NCBI RefSeq assembly: GCF_007747795.1
Contig: NZ_CP036275.1
Span: forward strand, 5,510,001-5,574,000
Direction of reading: 5' to 3'
DNA: 64,000 nucleotides
From: Maioricimonas rarisocia
GTDB taxonomy: Bacteria > Planctomycetota > Planctomycetia > Planctomycetales > Planctomycetaceae
Both the position numbers and the translations under genes were made by a program. The notes below the pieces were generated by a model that was given only the letters and a program-made list of their open reading frames with translations, did not search any database and was not told the DNA's origin. Shown in pieces: positions 47,069 through 56,719 of the stretch; within the stretch, counting starts at the first letter, position 1; every line of letters starts with the position of its first letter.

Positions 47069-47617
47069 ATGTCCAGAATCGGTAAAAAACCCGTCGAAAT
47101 CGCCGCCGGTGTCGAGATTGCCATCAACGGCAACGACATCCGCGTGAAGGGACCGAACGGCGAACTGACGTTCAGGCATCATCCCCGCATGAGCGTCAAA
47201 TGGGACGAAGAGTCCCGGAACGTCGTCGTCGAACGTCCGTCCGATGCCTCCGAAGACCGCGCTCTGCATGGTCTGACCCGCGCCATCATCAACAACATGG
47301 TGCAGGGCGTGCAGAAGCCGTTCGAAAAGAAGCTCGAGATCGTCGGCGTCGGCTACAACGCGTCGATCAACGGCAAGGAACTCGCTCTGCAGGTCGGCTT
47401 CGCCAACACGGTCAAGCTCCCGATCCCCGAGCTCGTCGACTGCCAGCTGCCGTCGCCGACACAGATCCACCTCAAGAGCATCGACAAGCACCAGGTCGGA
47501 CAGTTCGCCGCGAACATCCGGCAGGTCCGTCCGCCCGAACCCTACAAGGGTAAAGGGATCCGGTACTCCGACGAGCAGGTCCGCCGCAAGGCTGGTAAGG
47601 CCTTCGCCGGTGGTTGA
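47069..47617 (+). CDS. rplF: Ribosomal protein L6
   Basis: A 182-aa protein at the factor-binding region. It has MSRIGKKPVEIAAGVEIAIN, two homologous domains (second: VGYNASINGKELALQVGFAN) and the end PPEPYKGKGIRYSDEQVRRK. Length is normal. Confidence 0.97.
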   Translation: MSRIGKKPVEIAAGVEIAINGNDIRVKGPNGELTFRHHPRMSVKWDEESRNVVVERPSDASEDRALHGLTRAIINNMVQGVQKPFEKKLEIVGVGYNASINGKELALQVGFANTVKLPIPELVDCQLPSPTQIHLKSIDKHQVGQFAANIRQVRPPEPYKGKGIRYSDEQVRRKAGKAFAGG

Positions 47618-47711
47618 TCGGCTGCCGCTGGCCGCTTGAGCCACGCCGCCGATCCCCTTGTTTCCCAGAGCACACAACTGTCGTCTGACGTAACCAGAAG
47701 GCGTCTCGGTC

Positions 47712-48077
47712 ATGAGACTCGAAAAGAAAATTGCCAAGCAGCGGCAGCGTCGTCGGTTCCGCGTCCGCAACCGCGTTCGCGCCACCGGACGTCCCCGACT
47801 GACGGTTTTCCGCAGCAACAAGCACATCTACGCCCAGATCATCGACGATGCCGCCGGCGTGACCCTCGTGTCCGCCAGCACCGCCGAAAAGGATCTGGGA
47901 GGTGCCGGCTCCTACCAGGGCAACTGTGACGCCGCGACCCGCGTCGGAGAAACCGTCGCTCAGCGTGCCGTCGAGAAGGGCATCAAGGAAGTCGCCTTCG
48001 ACCGTGGTCCGTACAGGTTCCACGGCCGCGTCGCGGCCCTCGCATCGGCAGCCCGCAAGGGCGGTCTGGATTTCTAG
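47712..48077 (+). CDS. rplR: Ribosomal protein L18
   Basis: A 121-aa 5S rRNA-binding protein. It has the basic N-terminus ([20 protein letters not shown]), [19 protein letters not shown] and the end [20 protein letters not shown]. Usual place after rplF. Confidence 0.97.
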   Translation: MRLEKKIAKQRQRRRFRVRNRVRATGRPRLTVFRSNKHIYAQIIDDAAGVTLVSASTAEKDLGGAGSYQGNCDAATRVGETVAQRAVEKGIKEVAFDRGPYRFHGRVAALASAARKGGLDF

Positions 48078-48152
48078 AACAACTTTCGTAACACTGCGGC
48101 TTTACACGGCCTGGAGAAGACAGCACGGCCGTGATGGTCGTCGGGAGTGACA

Positions 48153-48626
48153 ATGGCAACGGCTTCGACATCCCCGGAAAAGGTGATCCAGATCCGCCGC
48201 TGTGCGTGCGTGGTCAAGGGTGGACGCCGCTTCAGCTTCGCTGCTCTGGTCGTCGTTGGTGACGAGAACGGACGCGTCGGCTGGGGCTATGGCAAGGCCA
48301 CCGAGGTCCCCGCTTCCGTCGACAAGGCGACCAAGCAGGCCAACCGCCGCATGGTCAATGTCTCACTCGATGGGACGACGATTCCCCACCAGGTCAAGGG
48401 CCGCTTCGGCGCCGCCCGCGTCCTGCTCATGCCGGCCAGCCCCGGTACCGGCATCATCGCCGGTGCGGCTGTCCGCTCCGTCGTCGAATCCCTCGGAGTC
48501 AAGGACATCCTCACCAAGAGCTACGGGTCCAACAATCCCGTCAACCTGGTGAAGGCCACCTTCGATGCTCTCAATCAGCTGCGGACGCGCGATGAAGTCG
48601 CCCGCCTGCGAGGAGTGGAACTCTAA
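48153..48626 (+). CDS. rpsE: Ribosomal protein S5
   Basis: A 157-aa 30S body protein important for accuracy and mRNA unwinding. It has [39 protein letters not shown] and [23 protein letters not shown] 48153 lies five bases after GGGAG. Its stop shares one base with the rplO start (TAATG); L30 normally lies between these two and is missing. Confidence 0.96.
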   Translation: MATASTSPEKVIQIRRCACVVKGGRRFSFAALVVVGDENGRVGWGYGKATEVPASVDKATKQANRRMVNVSLDGTTIPHQVKGRFGAARVLLMPASPGTGIIAGAAVRSVVESLGVKDILTKSYGSNNPVNLVKATFDALNQLRTRDEVARLRGVEL

Positions 48627-49075
48627 TGATCCTCGATGACGTACACCGCGGAATACAGAAGAACCGCAAGCGCAAACGCGTTGGTCGCGGCATCGGATCC
48701 GGACACGGCAAGACCTGCGGACGTGGACACAAGGGCTACGGCAGCCGCTCCGGCTCGTCGCGTCGGCCCGGCTTCGTCGGCGGCACCATGCCTCTGTTCC
48801 GCATGATCGCCAAACGGGGCTTCAACAACGCCGCATTTGCGGATAAAGTCCTCGCCATCAACGTGTCCGTGCTTGAAGAGAAGTTTACCGATGGCGACGT
48901 CGTCAGCCCGGAAACCCTCGCCCAGTGCGGTCTCGCCAAGGGACGCTTCGACTCCATCAAGATCCTCGGCAACGGTGAACTGAAGAAGAAGCTCACCGTC
49001 CAGGCACACCGCTTCTCTCGCTCCGCCGAAGAGAAGATCACGGCCGCCGGGGGTTCCATCGAACGGCTCCTGTAG
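48626..49075 (+). CDS. rplO: Ribosomal protein L15
   Basis: A 149-aa late-assembly 50S protein. It has the Gly/Arg-rich start ([20 protein letters not shown]), [16 protein letters not shown] and the end [20 protein letters not shown]. It is coupled to rpsE by one overlapping base. A 169-base gap follows before secY, in which I see no gene or clear site. Confidence 0.96.
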   Translation: MILDDVHRGIQKNRKRKRVGRGIGSGHGKTCGRGHKGYGSRSGSSRRPGFVGGTMPLFRMIAKRGFNNAAFADKVLAINVSVLEEKFTDGDVVSPETLAQCGLAKGRFDSIKILGNGELKKKLTVQAHRFSRSAEEKITAAGGSIERLL

Positions 49076-49244
49076 GCGCCCGCAACACGGTGAGGCCCGG
49101 CAACTGTCGTAGCACGCTTCGATCGGCTGACACGGACGAGGCATCACCACGCGGAGGCACGGACCGACCCACCAGCGCACAGCTTGACCTGCGTTGGACC
49201 GAACAGTCTGCCACACCGCCGCGAGGGCGTAAGGACGACGACCC

Positions 49245-50621
49245 ATGTTTTCGCGACTGATCAGCATCTTCCGCATCCCCGAACTGCGCCAGAAGATCAT
49301 CCTCACGCTGATCCTCCTGGCGGTGTACCGCATGGGGTTTGCAATCCCACTGCCGTTCATCGATCAGGAGCAGTTCGGCGAGATGCTGCAGCGGCTCTCG
49401 CAGCAGCAGGGCTCCATCGGCCAGATGATGCAGGTCGTGGCCCTCTTCTCCGCCTCCCAACTCGGCAATGCCACGATCTTCGGATTGGGCATCATGCCGT
49501 ATATCTCAGCGTCGATCATCTTCCAGCTGCTCGGCACCGTCTATCCCCCTCTGGAACAGCTCCAGAAGGAAGGCGAAGCCGGACGCAAGAAGATCAACGA
49601 ATACACCCGATACGCCACCGTCGTCATCTGTCTGGGCCAGAGCTACTTCTGGATCCAGATGCTCCGCGGCGGACTCGGCACCGGCAGCGGACTGATCCTT
49701 GAAGAATACGACTGGTGGTTCTTCCACCTGGTCGGCACGATCACCATGACGGCAGGCACCGTCCTGCTGATGTGGATCGGCGAGCAGATCGACGAATACG
49801 GCATCGGCAACGGCATCAGCCTGCTCATCATGGCGGGCATCCTCGCCCAGATGCCCGGAGCCGGGGTCCAGTTGCTGCGGCCTGCCTTCAGCGGTGGTTC
49901 GCTCAACATCGGACTGGGAACCGAGGCCGGAATCGACAAGCTGCTGCTCCTGGGACTGCTGTTCGTCGGCGTCGTCGTGGCGGTGATCGCCATGACGCAG
50001 GCTCAGCGACGCATCCCGATCCAGAGTGCCAAGCACGTTCGCGGTCGCCGCATCCTCGGCGGTCAGCGTCAGTTCCTGCCACTGAGGGTGAACCAGGCCG
50101 GCGTGATGCCCATCATCTTCGCCTCCAGCCTGCTCATGTTCCCCATGTTCGCGTTCAGCTGGCTCAGTCAGCAGTTCCCGAACTCGTCGTTCATGACCAA
50201 CATGGCAGCGACCTTCGGCGGACAGGGGCGTGGATTCATCTACAACCTCTGCTACATCGCCCTGATCTACTTCTTCTGCTACTTCTGGACCGCCATCACC
50301 TTCAACCCGAAGGACATGGCTGACAACCTGAAGGACTACGGCAGCTTCGTCCCCGGGTATCGTCCCGGCACCCGAACCGCCGATTACCTCGAACAGGTCA
50401 TGATGCGGATCACCTACGTCGGAGCCGGCTTCCTCGCGGTCGTCGCGATCATCCCGACGCTGGTCGCCACAAGCATGAACATCTCGTTCCTCATTGCCAG
50501 CTTCTATGGGGGAACGGGCCTGCTCATTGTGGTCTCCGTCGCCCTGGACCTGATCCAGAAGGTCGACAGCCACCTCGTCATGCGGAACAAGCCCGGCCTG
50601 CTCGAGAACGAAGAAAGCTGA
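49245..50621 (+). CDS. secY: Protein translocase subunit SecY
   Basis: A 458-aa channel of the Sec system in the cytoplasmic membrane. It has the ten expected membrane helices, with IIMP..ISASIIFQLLG in helix 2, IGNGISLLIMAG near helix 5, and QAQRRIPIQSAKHVRGRR in the ribosome-binding loop. The final YGGTGLLIVVSVALD helix is typical. ATG 49245. Confidence 0.97.
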   Translation: MFSRLISIFRIPELRQKIILTLILLAVYRMGFAIPLPFIDQEQFGEMLQRLSQQQGSIGQMMQVVALFSASQLGNATIFGLGIMPYISASIIFQLLGTVYPPLEQLQKEGEAGRKKINEYTRYATVVICLGQSYFWIQMLRGGLGTGSGLILEEYDWWFFHLVGTITMTAGTVLLMWIGEQIDEYGIGNGISLLIMAGILAQMPGAGVQLLRPAFSGGSLNIGLGTEAGIDKLLLLGLLFVGVVVAVIAMTQAQRRIPIQSAKHVRGRRILGGQRQFLPLRVNQAGVMPIIFASSLLMFPMFAFSWLSQQFPNSSFMTNMAATFGGQGRGFIYNLCYIALIYFFCYFWTAITFNPKDMADNLKDYGSFVPGYRPGTRTADYLEQVMMRITYVGAGFLAVVAIIPTLVATSMNISFLIASFYGGTGLLIVVSVALDLIQKVDSHLVMRNKPGLLENEES

Positions 50622-50666
50622 TCAGCAGCGGGGCGGCAGACCGTCGCCGACAGAACACTCAGAGAC

Positions 50667-50695
50667 GACCCGGCAGTCCAGCATGCTGCCGGGTC
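50667..50695 (+). promoter_or_regulatory. Perfect hairpin before map
   Basis: Arms GACCCGGCAG and CTGCCGGGTC pair over ten bases around a nine-base loop, ending 20 bases before the map start. The tail (ATTGCATTG) is not a T-run; it may attenuate or process the message between secY and map. Confidence 0.45.
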
Positions 50696-50715
50696 ATTGC
50701 ATTGAAGGTGCACGT

Positions 50716-51495
50716 GTGATCACCCTCAAAAGCCGTCGCGAAATCCGCCTGATGCGGGACGCCGGGCAACTCGTCGCCCAAGCCCACCGTATTGTCCGCG
50801 ACCGGATTGCGCCCGGCGTGACGACCGGCGAACTCGACGCAGCCGTCGAGGCGTTCTTCAACGAAGAAGGTGCCACGCCGCTGTTCAAGGGTGTTCCGGG
50901 GACCGTCCCTTTCCCCGCGGTCACCTGCATGAGCGTCAACGAACAGATCGTGCACGGCATCCCCGGCGACTACGTGCTTCAGGAAGGCGACCTCCTCAGC
51001 GTCGATACCGGCTGCCGAATCAACGGCTGGTGCGGCGACGCCGCCTGGACCTACCGGATCGGACAGCTCGACGACGAGAAGACCCGCCTGGCCGATGTCG
51101 GTGCCGCCTCGATCGACATCGTCCGCAACGGTCTGGAGAAACACCAGAAGTGGTCCCAGGTGGCTGCCGAGCTGATGGCCCTGGTTGACGAGGCCGGTTT
51201 CTCGCTGGTCCGTGATTTTGTCGGCCACGGCATCGGCCGCGAGATGCACGAAGCCCCCCAGGTTCCCAACTACTTCGACAAGCGCCTGCGTCACACCGAT
51301 TTCGAGATCCGGCCCGGCCTGGTACTCGCCATCGAACCCATGATCAACGCCGGCAGCTACAAGTTTCGTGTTCTCGATGACCACTGGACAGCCGTCACGG
51401 TCGACGGCCGCCCCAGCGTGCACTTCGAACACACCTTTGCGGTCACGGCCAACGGCGTCGAACTGCTCACGGAGGGCGTGGGGGAGTCCGACTGA
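50716..51495 (+). CDS. map: Methionine aminopeptidase
   Basis: A 259-aa type I enzyme that removes the first Met from new proteins. The metal-site pattern is complete: IVHGIP (substrate His), SVDTG and CGDAA (Asp), VGHGIG (His), AIEPM (Glu) and HFEHTF (Glu). The start is GTG 50716, seven bases after AAGG; an earlier ATG lies inside a hairpin. It follows secY as in many bacteria; adk and infA, which often flank it, are absent. Confidence 0.95.
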   Translation: MITLKSRREIRLMRDAGQLVAQAHRIVRDRIAPGVTTGELDAAVEAFFNEEGATPLFKGVPGTVPFPAVTCMSVNEQIVHGIPGDYVLQEGDLLSVDTGCRINGWCGDAAWTYRIGQLDDEKTRLADVGAASIDIVRNGLEKHQKWSQVAAELMALVDEAGFSLVRDFVGHGIGREMHEAPQVPNYFDKRLRHTDFEIRPGLVLAIEPMINAGSYKFRVLDDHWTAVTVDGRPSVHFEHTFAVTANGVELLTEGVGESD

Positions 51496-51548
51496 CCCGC
51501 GTCAACGTGTCAATTGGAGTTCCGGAAGAATTTTGACAGGGGCGATCC

Positions 51549-51578
51549 TTGTCGGTTGCCTCACGTGCTGTTTATAAT
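51549..51578 (+). promoter_or_regulatory. Candidate promoter for rpmJ and the alpha operon
   Basis: TTGTCG, 18 bases, then a perfect TATAAT. The leader to rpmJ would be about 105 bases and holds a CGTCCC/GGGACG hairpin at 51593-51608. Confidence 0.6.
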
Positions 51579-51688
51579 CGTCCGACTCGAAACGTCCCCT
51601 CGGGGACGGTGCATCGTGTCCACCAGTTGCTTATTGCCGCCGCAGCCAACAGGCATCCACAGCGGCCGGCCCGGAGAAGACAGTCGCC

Positions 51689-51805
51689 ATGAAGGTGCGA
51701 TCGAGCGTCAAGCGCGTCTGCGAAAGCTGCAAGATTGTGCGTCGCAAGGGCAGAAACTTCGTGATCTGTTCCGCCAACCCCCGCCATAAACAGCGTCAGG
51801 GGTGA
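51689..51805 (+). CDS. rpmJ: Ribosomal protein L36
   Basis: A 38-aa zinc-binding 50S protein. It reads [20 protein letters not shown], then [12 protein letters not shown], with the Cys-Cys-Cys-His zinc set. The length and sequence are standard. It lies between map and rpsM, the usual place next to infA, which is missing. It is too short for many gene finders. Confidence 0.97.
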   Translation: MKVRSSVKRVCESCKIVRRKGRNFVICSANPRHKQRQG

Positions 51806-51883
51806 TTGGAGACGGTTCCGTTCCGTCTACCATCGTCGCAACGTCTCTCGCAGTATCGGTGAAACCAGGAGAAAGCTGCAGAT

Positions 51884-52270
51884 ATGCCTCGTGTTCTGGG
51901 TGTTGACATTCCCAACGACAAGCCGACCTACATTTCCCTGCAGTATCTGCATGGGATCGGCGAAGCGAAGGCGATTGAAATCTGCCGCCGCCTCGACCTC
52001 GATACCCATCGTCGTGCCCGTGAGCTGACCGACGATGACATCCAGCGGATCAACAGTGCCCTCGACAACGAGTACGTCGTCGAAGGACAGCTCCGCCGGC
52101 AGACGCAGGAGAATATCTCCCGTCTGAAGAGCATCGCCAGCTACCGTGGCATCCGGCACCGCCGCAGCCTCCCGCTTCGCGGACAGAATACACAGACAAA
52201 CGCCCGGACCCGCAAAGGCAGCAAGAAGACGGTTGCCGGTAAGAAGGGCGTCAAGGACATGCGGCACTGA
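51884..52270 (+). CDS. rpsM: Ribosomal protein S13
   Basis: A 128-aa 30S head protein that touches the P-site tRNA and L5. It has MPRVLGVDIPNDKPTYISLQ, YLHGIGEAKAIEICRRL, then the RGIRHRRSLPLRGQNTQTNA basic end. Length is slightly above 118 in E. coli. Confidence 0.97.
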   Translation: MPRVLGVDIPNDKPTYISLQYLHGIGEAKAIEICRRLDLDTHRRARELTDDDIQRINSALDNEYVVEGQLRRQTQENISRLKSIASYRGIRHRRSLPLRGQNTQTNARTRKGSKKTVAGKKGVKDMRH

Positions 52271-52428
52271 CGGTCCGACCGGACGCCTCCCGCGCGTCCG
52301 TCACGGCCTCCAGGCGTTTTCCGCTCGTGGGCCGCTCCCGTTACAGACCGCACCGGTTACATCCACGGCATCGCCTCGGCATTGGCATGAGGCGTTGCCG
52401 TCTCGGTTTCTGACAAGAAGGTTGGAAG

Positions 52429-52809
52429 GTGGCCAAGGCAAAGAAAAAGCGTACCCGCCGTAATGTCACGCGAGCGGTCGCCCATATCAAGGCGACGTTC
52501 AACAACACGACCGTGACCATCACCGACACGAACGGTGACGTTCTGTGCTGGGCAACCGCCGGAACCTCCGGATTCAAGGGTTCCCGCAAGAGCACTCCCT
52601 TCGCCGCCCAGCGGGCCGCCGAAACGTGTGCCGATCGTGCACGCAAGTTCGGCGTCAAGGAGATGGAAGTCCGGGTGAAGGGTCCCGGGTCGGGACGCGA
52701 AAGCGCCATCACCGGCCTGCAGATCTCGGGCATCTCGATCAAGAGCATCGAAGACGTCACGCCGCTGCCGCATAACGGCTGCCGCCCCCGCAAGAAGCGC
52801 CGCGTCTGA
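52429..52809 (+). CDS. rpsK: Ribosomal protein S11
   Basis: A 126-aa platform protein near the mRNA exit. It has [40 protein letters not shown] and the end [21 protein letters not shown] 52429. rpsD (S4), which usually follows, is missing; rpoA comes next. Confidence 0.97.
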   Translation: MAKAKKKRTRRNVTRAVAHIKATFNNTTVTITDTNGDVLCWATAGTSGFKGSRKSTPFAAQRAAETCADRARKFGVKEMEVRVKGPGSGRESAITGLQISGISIKSIEDVTPLPHNGCRPRKKRRV

Positions 52810-52889
52810 TCCGCAGCATCGTCTGCCGAGCCGCCCCCTACAGTGACGTCAGCGCTGCTGCCCGCCACGTCTGACGAGGAGTCGTTATC

Positions 52890-53903
52890 ATGAGAATCCG
52901 TTGGCGAAATCTCGAACTGCCCAGTCGCGTCATCCCCGCCGGCGAGCAGACCTACAGCTACGGTGCCTTCGTCGCCGAGCCCTTTGAGCGCGGCTTTGGC
53001 CACACGATTGCCAACAGCCTGCGGCGGATCCTGCTCTCCAGCCTCGAGGGAAGCGCGGTCACCCGCGTGAAGATCGCTGGTGTCCAGCACGAATTCACCA
53101 CCATTCCGGGTGTGGTCGAAGACGTCACCGACATCTGCCTCAACCTCAAGTCGCTCGTCGTCAAGAATGTCAGCACGACGTCCAAGACGCTGCGGATCGA
53201 GAAGCACGAACGGGGTGTGGTGACCGGTGCCGACGTCATCACCGACGATCAGGTCGAAGTGATCAACAAGGACCTGATCATCGCCACGATGACCGACGAC
53301 GTCCCGCTCAGCATGGAGCTGACCGTCGAGAACGGTCGCGGCTACGTCCCCGCCAGCGAGCAGTACGAGAAGATGCCCGAACTCGGGGCCATCCCGCTCG
53401 ACGCCGCGTTCTCGCCGGTTACCCGCGTCCGGTACAAGGTCGAAGACACCCGCGTCGGCCAGCGGACGAACTACGACAAGCTGACCCTCGAAATCTGGAC
53501 GAACGGCACGGTCTCTCCGGAGATGGCCATGGTGGAAGCCGCGAAGATCCTTCGCAAGCACCTCAACCCGTTCATCAACTACCGCGAGCCTGGCCCGGAA
53601 CTGCCTCCCGAAGCCGGGCTCAAGGGAATGCTCGAAGCGACCGGTTACGCTCCGATCGATCTCGAGCTCGAAGAGAAGCTCGGACAGAGCCTCGCCGAAC
53701 TCAACCTGTCGGTGCGGGCAACCAACTGTCTCGAGTCCGAAGGAATCAACACCGTTCGCGATCTCGTCGGACGGACCGAAGACCAGCTGCTTCAGGTCCG
53801 CAACTTCGGCGAGACCACCCTCATCGAGGTCCGCGAGCGGCTCGGGGCCATTGGACTCCGCTTGGGAATGCGAGTTCCCCAGCAGACCCCGATGTCCCAG
53901 TAG
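52890..53903 (+). CDS. rpoA: RNA polymerase subunit alpha
   Basis: A 337-aa alpha subunit. The N-terminal assembly domain has [20 protein letters not shown], and the C-terminal domain has [19 protein letters not shown] with the DNA-binding Arg and the second helix-hairpin [15 protein letters not shown]. Length is standard (329 in E. coli). Confidence 0.97.
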   Translation: MRIRWRNLELPSRVIPAGEQTYSYGAFVAEPFERGFGHTIANSLRRILLSSLEGSAVTRVKIAGVQHEFTTIPGVVEDVTDICLNLKSLVVKNVSTTSKTLRIEKHERGVVTGADVITDDQVEVINKDLIIATMTDDVPLSMELTVENGRGYVPASEQYEKMPELGAIPLDAAFSPVTRVRYKVEDTRVGQRTNYDKLTLEIWTNGTVSPEMAMVEAAKILRKHLNPFINYREPGPELPPEAGLKGMLEATGYAPIDLELEEKLGQSLAELNLSVRATNCLESEGINTVRDLVGRTEDQLLQVRNFGETTLIEVRERLGAIGLRLGMRVPQQTPMSQ

Positions 53904-54004
53904 TCCGGTTCTGAACGTAGTCCGGCAATCAACACTGCGAACAGATCGCGTCTGCTGACAGGTCATCAGCCCGCAGCAGAGCATAGTGGAATGGCAACGA
54001 GACG

Positions 54005-54712
54005 ATGAGACACCGCGTACGTGGAAGAAAACTGGGCCGCAACGCCTCGCACCGCAAGGCGATGTTCCGCAACATGGCCGTCAGCCTGATCCGCTCGTTG
54101 CGCGTCGACGAGGATGAACCCAACAAGCCCTCCGTCCCCGGCCGCATCATCACCACGCAGGCGAAGGCCAAGGAACTGCGTCCCTTCATCGAGAAGCTCA
54201 TCACGATGGGCAAGAAGGCGCAGCCACACATCGAAGCCGCCGAAGAATACGCGACCGACGCCGAACGCAATTCCGACGAGTGGAAGAGCTGGCGGAAGTC
54301 CGATCGCTGGCAGCAGTGGAACCAGCGGATGGCACCGGCCTTGGCTTACCGCCGTCGGGCGTTCTCGCTGCTCCGCGATGACGAAGCGGTCGACATCCTC
54401 TTCGACGAGCTGGCCGAGCGGTTCGCTGATCGCGATGGTGGCTACACCCGCGTTGTCGACCTGGCTGAGGTCCGGCTCGGCGATGGCGGTCGCAAGTCGC
54501 TGATCGAGTTCGTCGGCGAACGGGATCGTCAGCAGAGTCGCTCTGCGGCTCCGATGGTCGTGCCGGAAACGACTGATGAAGAAGAGCCGGCCGCCGAAGT
54601 TCCCGAGTCGGAACAGGCCACCGACGAGGCACCGGCGGCTGAAGAATCCGCAGACGCCTCCGCCGAAACGGAAGCTGAAGCGGGTGACGAAGAGAAAAAG
54701 TCCGAAGAGTAG
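54005..54712 (+). CDS. rplQ: Ribosomal protein L17 with insertions and acidic tail
   Basis: A 235-aa L17, almost twice the 127 aa of E. coli. The family parts are clear: [20 protein letters not shown] at the start, [17 protein letters not shown], and [14 protein letters not shown]. Extra segments are about 15 residues near 33-48 ([13 protein letters not shown]), about 40 residues near 71-112 rich in Trp and charge ([17 protein letters not shown]), and an acidic Ala/Glu tail from about 183. It ends the alpha operon; a hairpin follows. Confidence 0.93.
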   Translation: MRHRVRGRKLGRNASHRKAMFRNMAVSLIRSLRVDEDEPNKPSVPGRIITTQAKAKELRPFIEKLITMGKKAQPHIEAAEEYATDAERNSDEWKSWRKSDRWQQWNQRMAPALAYRRRAFSLLRDDEAVDILFDELAERFADRDGGYTRVVDLAEVRLGDGGRKSLIEFVGERDRQQSRSAAPMVVPETTDEEEPAAEVPESEQATDEAPAAEESADASAETEAEAGDEEKKSEE

Positions 54713-54719
54713 CCAGACC

Positions 54720-54764
54720 GCGGATGCTCCCGCATTCGGGGCATCGGCCCGTTCGAGCATCCGC
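54720..54764 (+). terminator. Hairpin after rplQ
   Basis: GCGGATGCTC pairs perfectly with GAGCATCCGC around a 25-base loop, eight bases after the rplQ stop. There is no T-run, so it may be a Rho-assisted end or a message-stabilising structure. Confidence 0.45.
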
Positions 54765-54887
54765 TGCCGTCACCGTAGCGACGGCCATCGGCTGCGGAGT
54801 TGAACGTTGAGACAAGAGGGCGTTGCTGTCGGCTGAGCCGGATGCAGCCTCGCCCTTCAGACTGCCTTAGGGGAAAAGGAATTCCCG

Positions 54888-55484
54888 ATGGCGACGAGCC
54901 TGCGCCCGTTTGACTTCACTGCGGCAATGTCGCGGCTGTGTGACGACATCACCGGCCGGCTCGACGATTTCCTTCACATCGACATGAGTCGCGTCGCCGT
55001 TGGCTTCGCTCAGACTCGCAGTCGTGCTCTCCATGGCCTGCAGGCCAAGCTCACCCCCATGCGGTTCGAAGGGGGAACGCTCACCACCCAGCGCAGCGGA
55101 CGAACCTGGACGGTCCAGCGGCTCTACCACAGCGAGCGTGAGATGCTCTACATCCTCACGTTCTACCTGCCGCGGTTCCTGGACCAGTCCTTCCGCGAAA
55201 AAATGATCACCATCCTCCACGAGCTGTATCACATCAGTCCGCGGTTCGACGGCGACATCCGCCGCTTCGAGGGACGCTACCACGTCCACTCGCACAGCCA
55301 GCAGGAATACGACGCCCAGATGGAGCGGCTGGCAACACAGTATCTCGAGATGCGTCCCGACCCGTCTCTCTACAGCTTCCTCCGGCACAACTTCCAGGCC
55401 CTCTCGAAGCTGCACGGCGGCGTACTGGGGCTGCAGTTCCCGATCCCCAAGCTCCTGCCTCTCGACAACGCCAAGTCGGCGTAG
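54888..55484 (+). CDS. HELYH motif putative metalloprotein
   Basis: A 198-aa soluble protein I cannot assign to a named family. It contains HELYH (in ITILHELYHISPRFDGDI), the HExxH zinc-binding pattern, followed by RRFEGRYHVHSHSQQEYDAQ with more His that could complete a metal site. No signal peptide or membrane segment, so it should be cytoplasmic. It begins MATSLRPFDFTAAMSRLCDD and has a possible GGAAAAGGA ribosome site. It is 175 bases after rplQ on the same strand, so it may be co-expressed with the ribosomal genes. A protease role is only inference. Confidence 0.75.
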   Translation: MATSLRPFDFTAAMSRLCDDITGRLDDFLHIDMSRVAVGFAQTRSRALHGLQAKLTPMRFEGGTLTTQRSGRTWTVQRLYHSEREMLYILTFYLPRFLDQSFREKMITILHELYHISPRFDGDIRRFEGRYHVHSHSQQEYDAQMERLATQYLEMRPDPSLYSFLRHNFQALSKLHGGVLGLQFPIPKLLPLDNAKSA

Positions 55485-55493
55485 CGGTCGAGC

Positions 55494-56663
55494 TCAGAAT
55501 GCCCTCGCCAGCTGCTGGACCGCGACGATCGCCGTCTCGATCTCGTCGAACGTCGTCATCGGGCCGACGCTCATCCGCACCGTCCCACCGAGCACCGCTG
55601 TCCCCATCGCTTCGTGCATCCGGGGAGCACAATGCAGGCCGGCACGCGTTTCGATGCCGAAGCTTTCATCGAGCAGGCCGGCAACCACCTGCGGCTCCAT
55701 GCCTTCGAGATTGAAGCTCACCACCCCGACACGCTCCTCGGCCGCGGGACCGTAAACAACCACGTTCTCGATCGCTGCAAGTCCCGAGTGCAACGCTTTC
55801 GTCAGCTCGATCTCGTGAACCCGCAGCCGTCCCGGCTCCTGGCCTTCCAGCCACGCCAGCCCCTGCTCGAGCCCGATCAGCCCGGGAGCATTGTGATTGC
55901 CTGACTCATACCGGTCCGGCAAAGCCTCCGGCTGGCGATCATCTTCACTGCGGGATCCCGTTCCCCCCTGGCGGATCGGCCGCAGCCGTTCTTCGAGTCC
56001 CTCCCGGCAGTACAGCAGCCCCGTCCCCAGCGGTCCCAGCAGCCCCTTGTGTCCCGGGCAGGCCAGCAGATCGACCTGCAGCTGCGCCACGTCGATCGGT
56101 AGATGACCGGCCGTCTGGGCCGCATCCACCAGCAGCAGGGCGCCCGAGTCGGCGACGATCCGCCCGACCTCCTCGACCGGCTGGATTACGCCGGTCACGT
56201 TCGAAGCATGCGTAATCGCGACCAGCGCAGTCTCATCCCGCATGGCCGCCGCGATCGCGTCCGGATCAATCCGGCCATGTCCATCAACGTCCACCAGCGT
56301 TACATCGATGCCGAGACGGTCCTGCATTTCCCGCAGCGGGCGAAGCACCGAGTTGTGCTCGGCGACGGTTGAAACGACGTGATCGCCCTGACGCAGTACG
56401 CCATGCAGGGCCAGGTTGAGGCTGTCGGTCCCGTTGAAGGTGAACACGATCTGCTGCGGCGAAGACGCATTGAACAGCCGGGCCGCCCGCTGCCGGCAGC
56501 GATCGACGATGGACTGCAATTCGGCTCCGCGGCGCGTCGCCCCCCGCCCGACGGCGACGCCCAACTCACGCTGGTAGCGATCGACCGCTGCGTAAACGGC
56601 TTCCGGTTTCGGCCAGCTCGTCGCGGCATTGTCGAGATAGATCCGGCCGCCCCCGTCCGTCAT
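55494..56663 (-). CDS. Class V aminotransferase, cysteine desulfurase-like
   Basis: A 389-aa PLP enzyme of the class V (NifS/SufS/CsdA) group, with YLDNAATSWPKPEAV at the start, THASNVTGVIQPVEEV, the PLP-Lys region ACPGHKGLLGPLGTGLL and, near the end, RAGLHCAPRMHEAMGT, where Cys would be the persulfide-carrying residue. That Cys and the overall pattern fit a cysteine desulfurase of the SufS-like type. It lies beyond lutC on the same strand as the moa genes, so sulfur supply for MoaD is a possible role (inference). It converges with the HELYH gene, nine bases apart. Confidence 0.85.
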   Translation of the reverse strand: MTDGGGRIYLDNAATSWPKPEAVYAAVDRYQRELGVAVGRGATRRGAELQSIVDRCRQRAARLFNASSPQQIVFTFNGTDSLNLALHGVLRQGDHVVSTVAEHNSVLRPLREMQDRLGIDVTLVDVDGHGRIDPDAIAAAMRDETALVAITHASNVTGVIQPVEEVGRIVADSGALLLVDAAQTAGHLPIDVAQLQVDLLACPGHKGLLGPLGTGLLYCREGLEERLRPIRQGGTGSRSEDDRQPEALPDRYESGNHNAPGLIGLEQGLAWLEGQEPGRLRVHEIELTKALHSGLAAIENVVVYGPAAEERVGVVSFNLEGMEPQVVAGLLDESFGIETRAGLHCAPRMHEAMGTAVLGGTVRMSVGPMTTFDEIETAIVAVQQLARAF

Positions 56664-56719
56664 GCCTCTGCCTCGTCATCGCGTCCCAACGTCCTTCTCT
56701 CAAGACTCACCCCTCATCG

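Noticed and set aside
55234-55632. A 132-codon frame across the HELYH gene end and the aminotransferase gene
   Set aside because: It spans two convergent genes in a non-coding frame and is Arg/Gly-rich shadow sequence.
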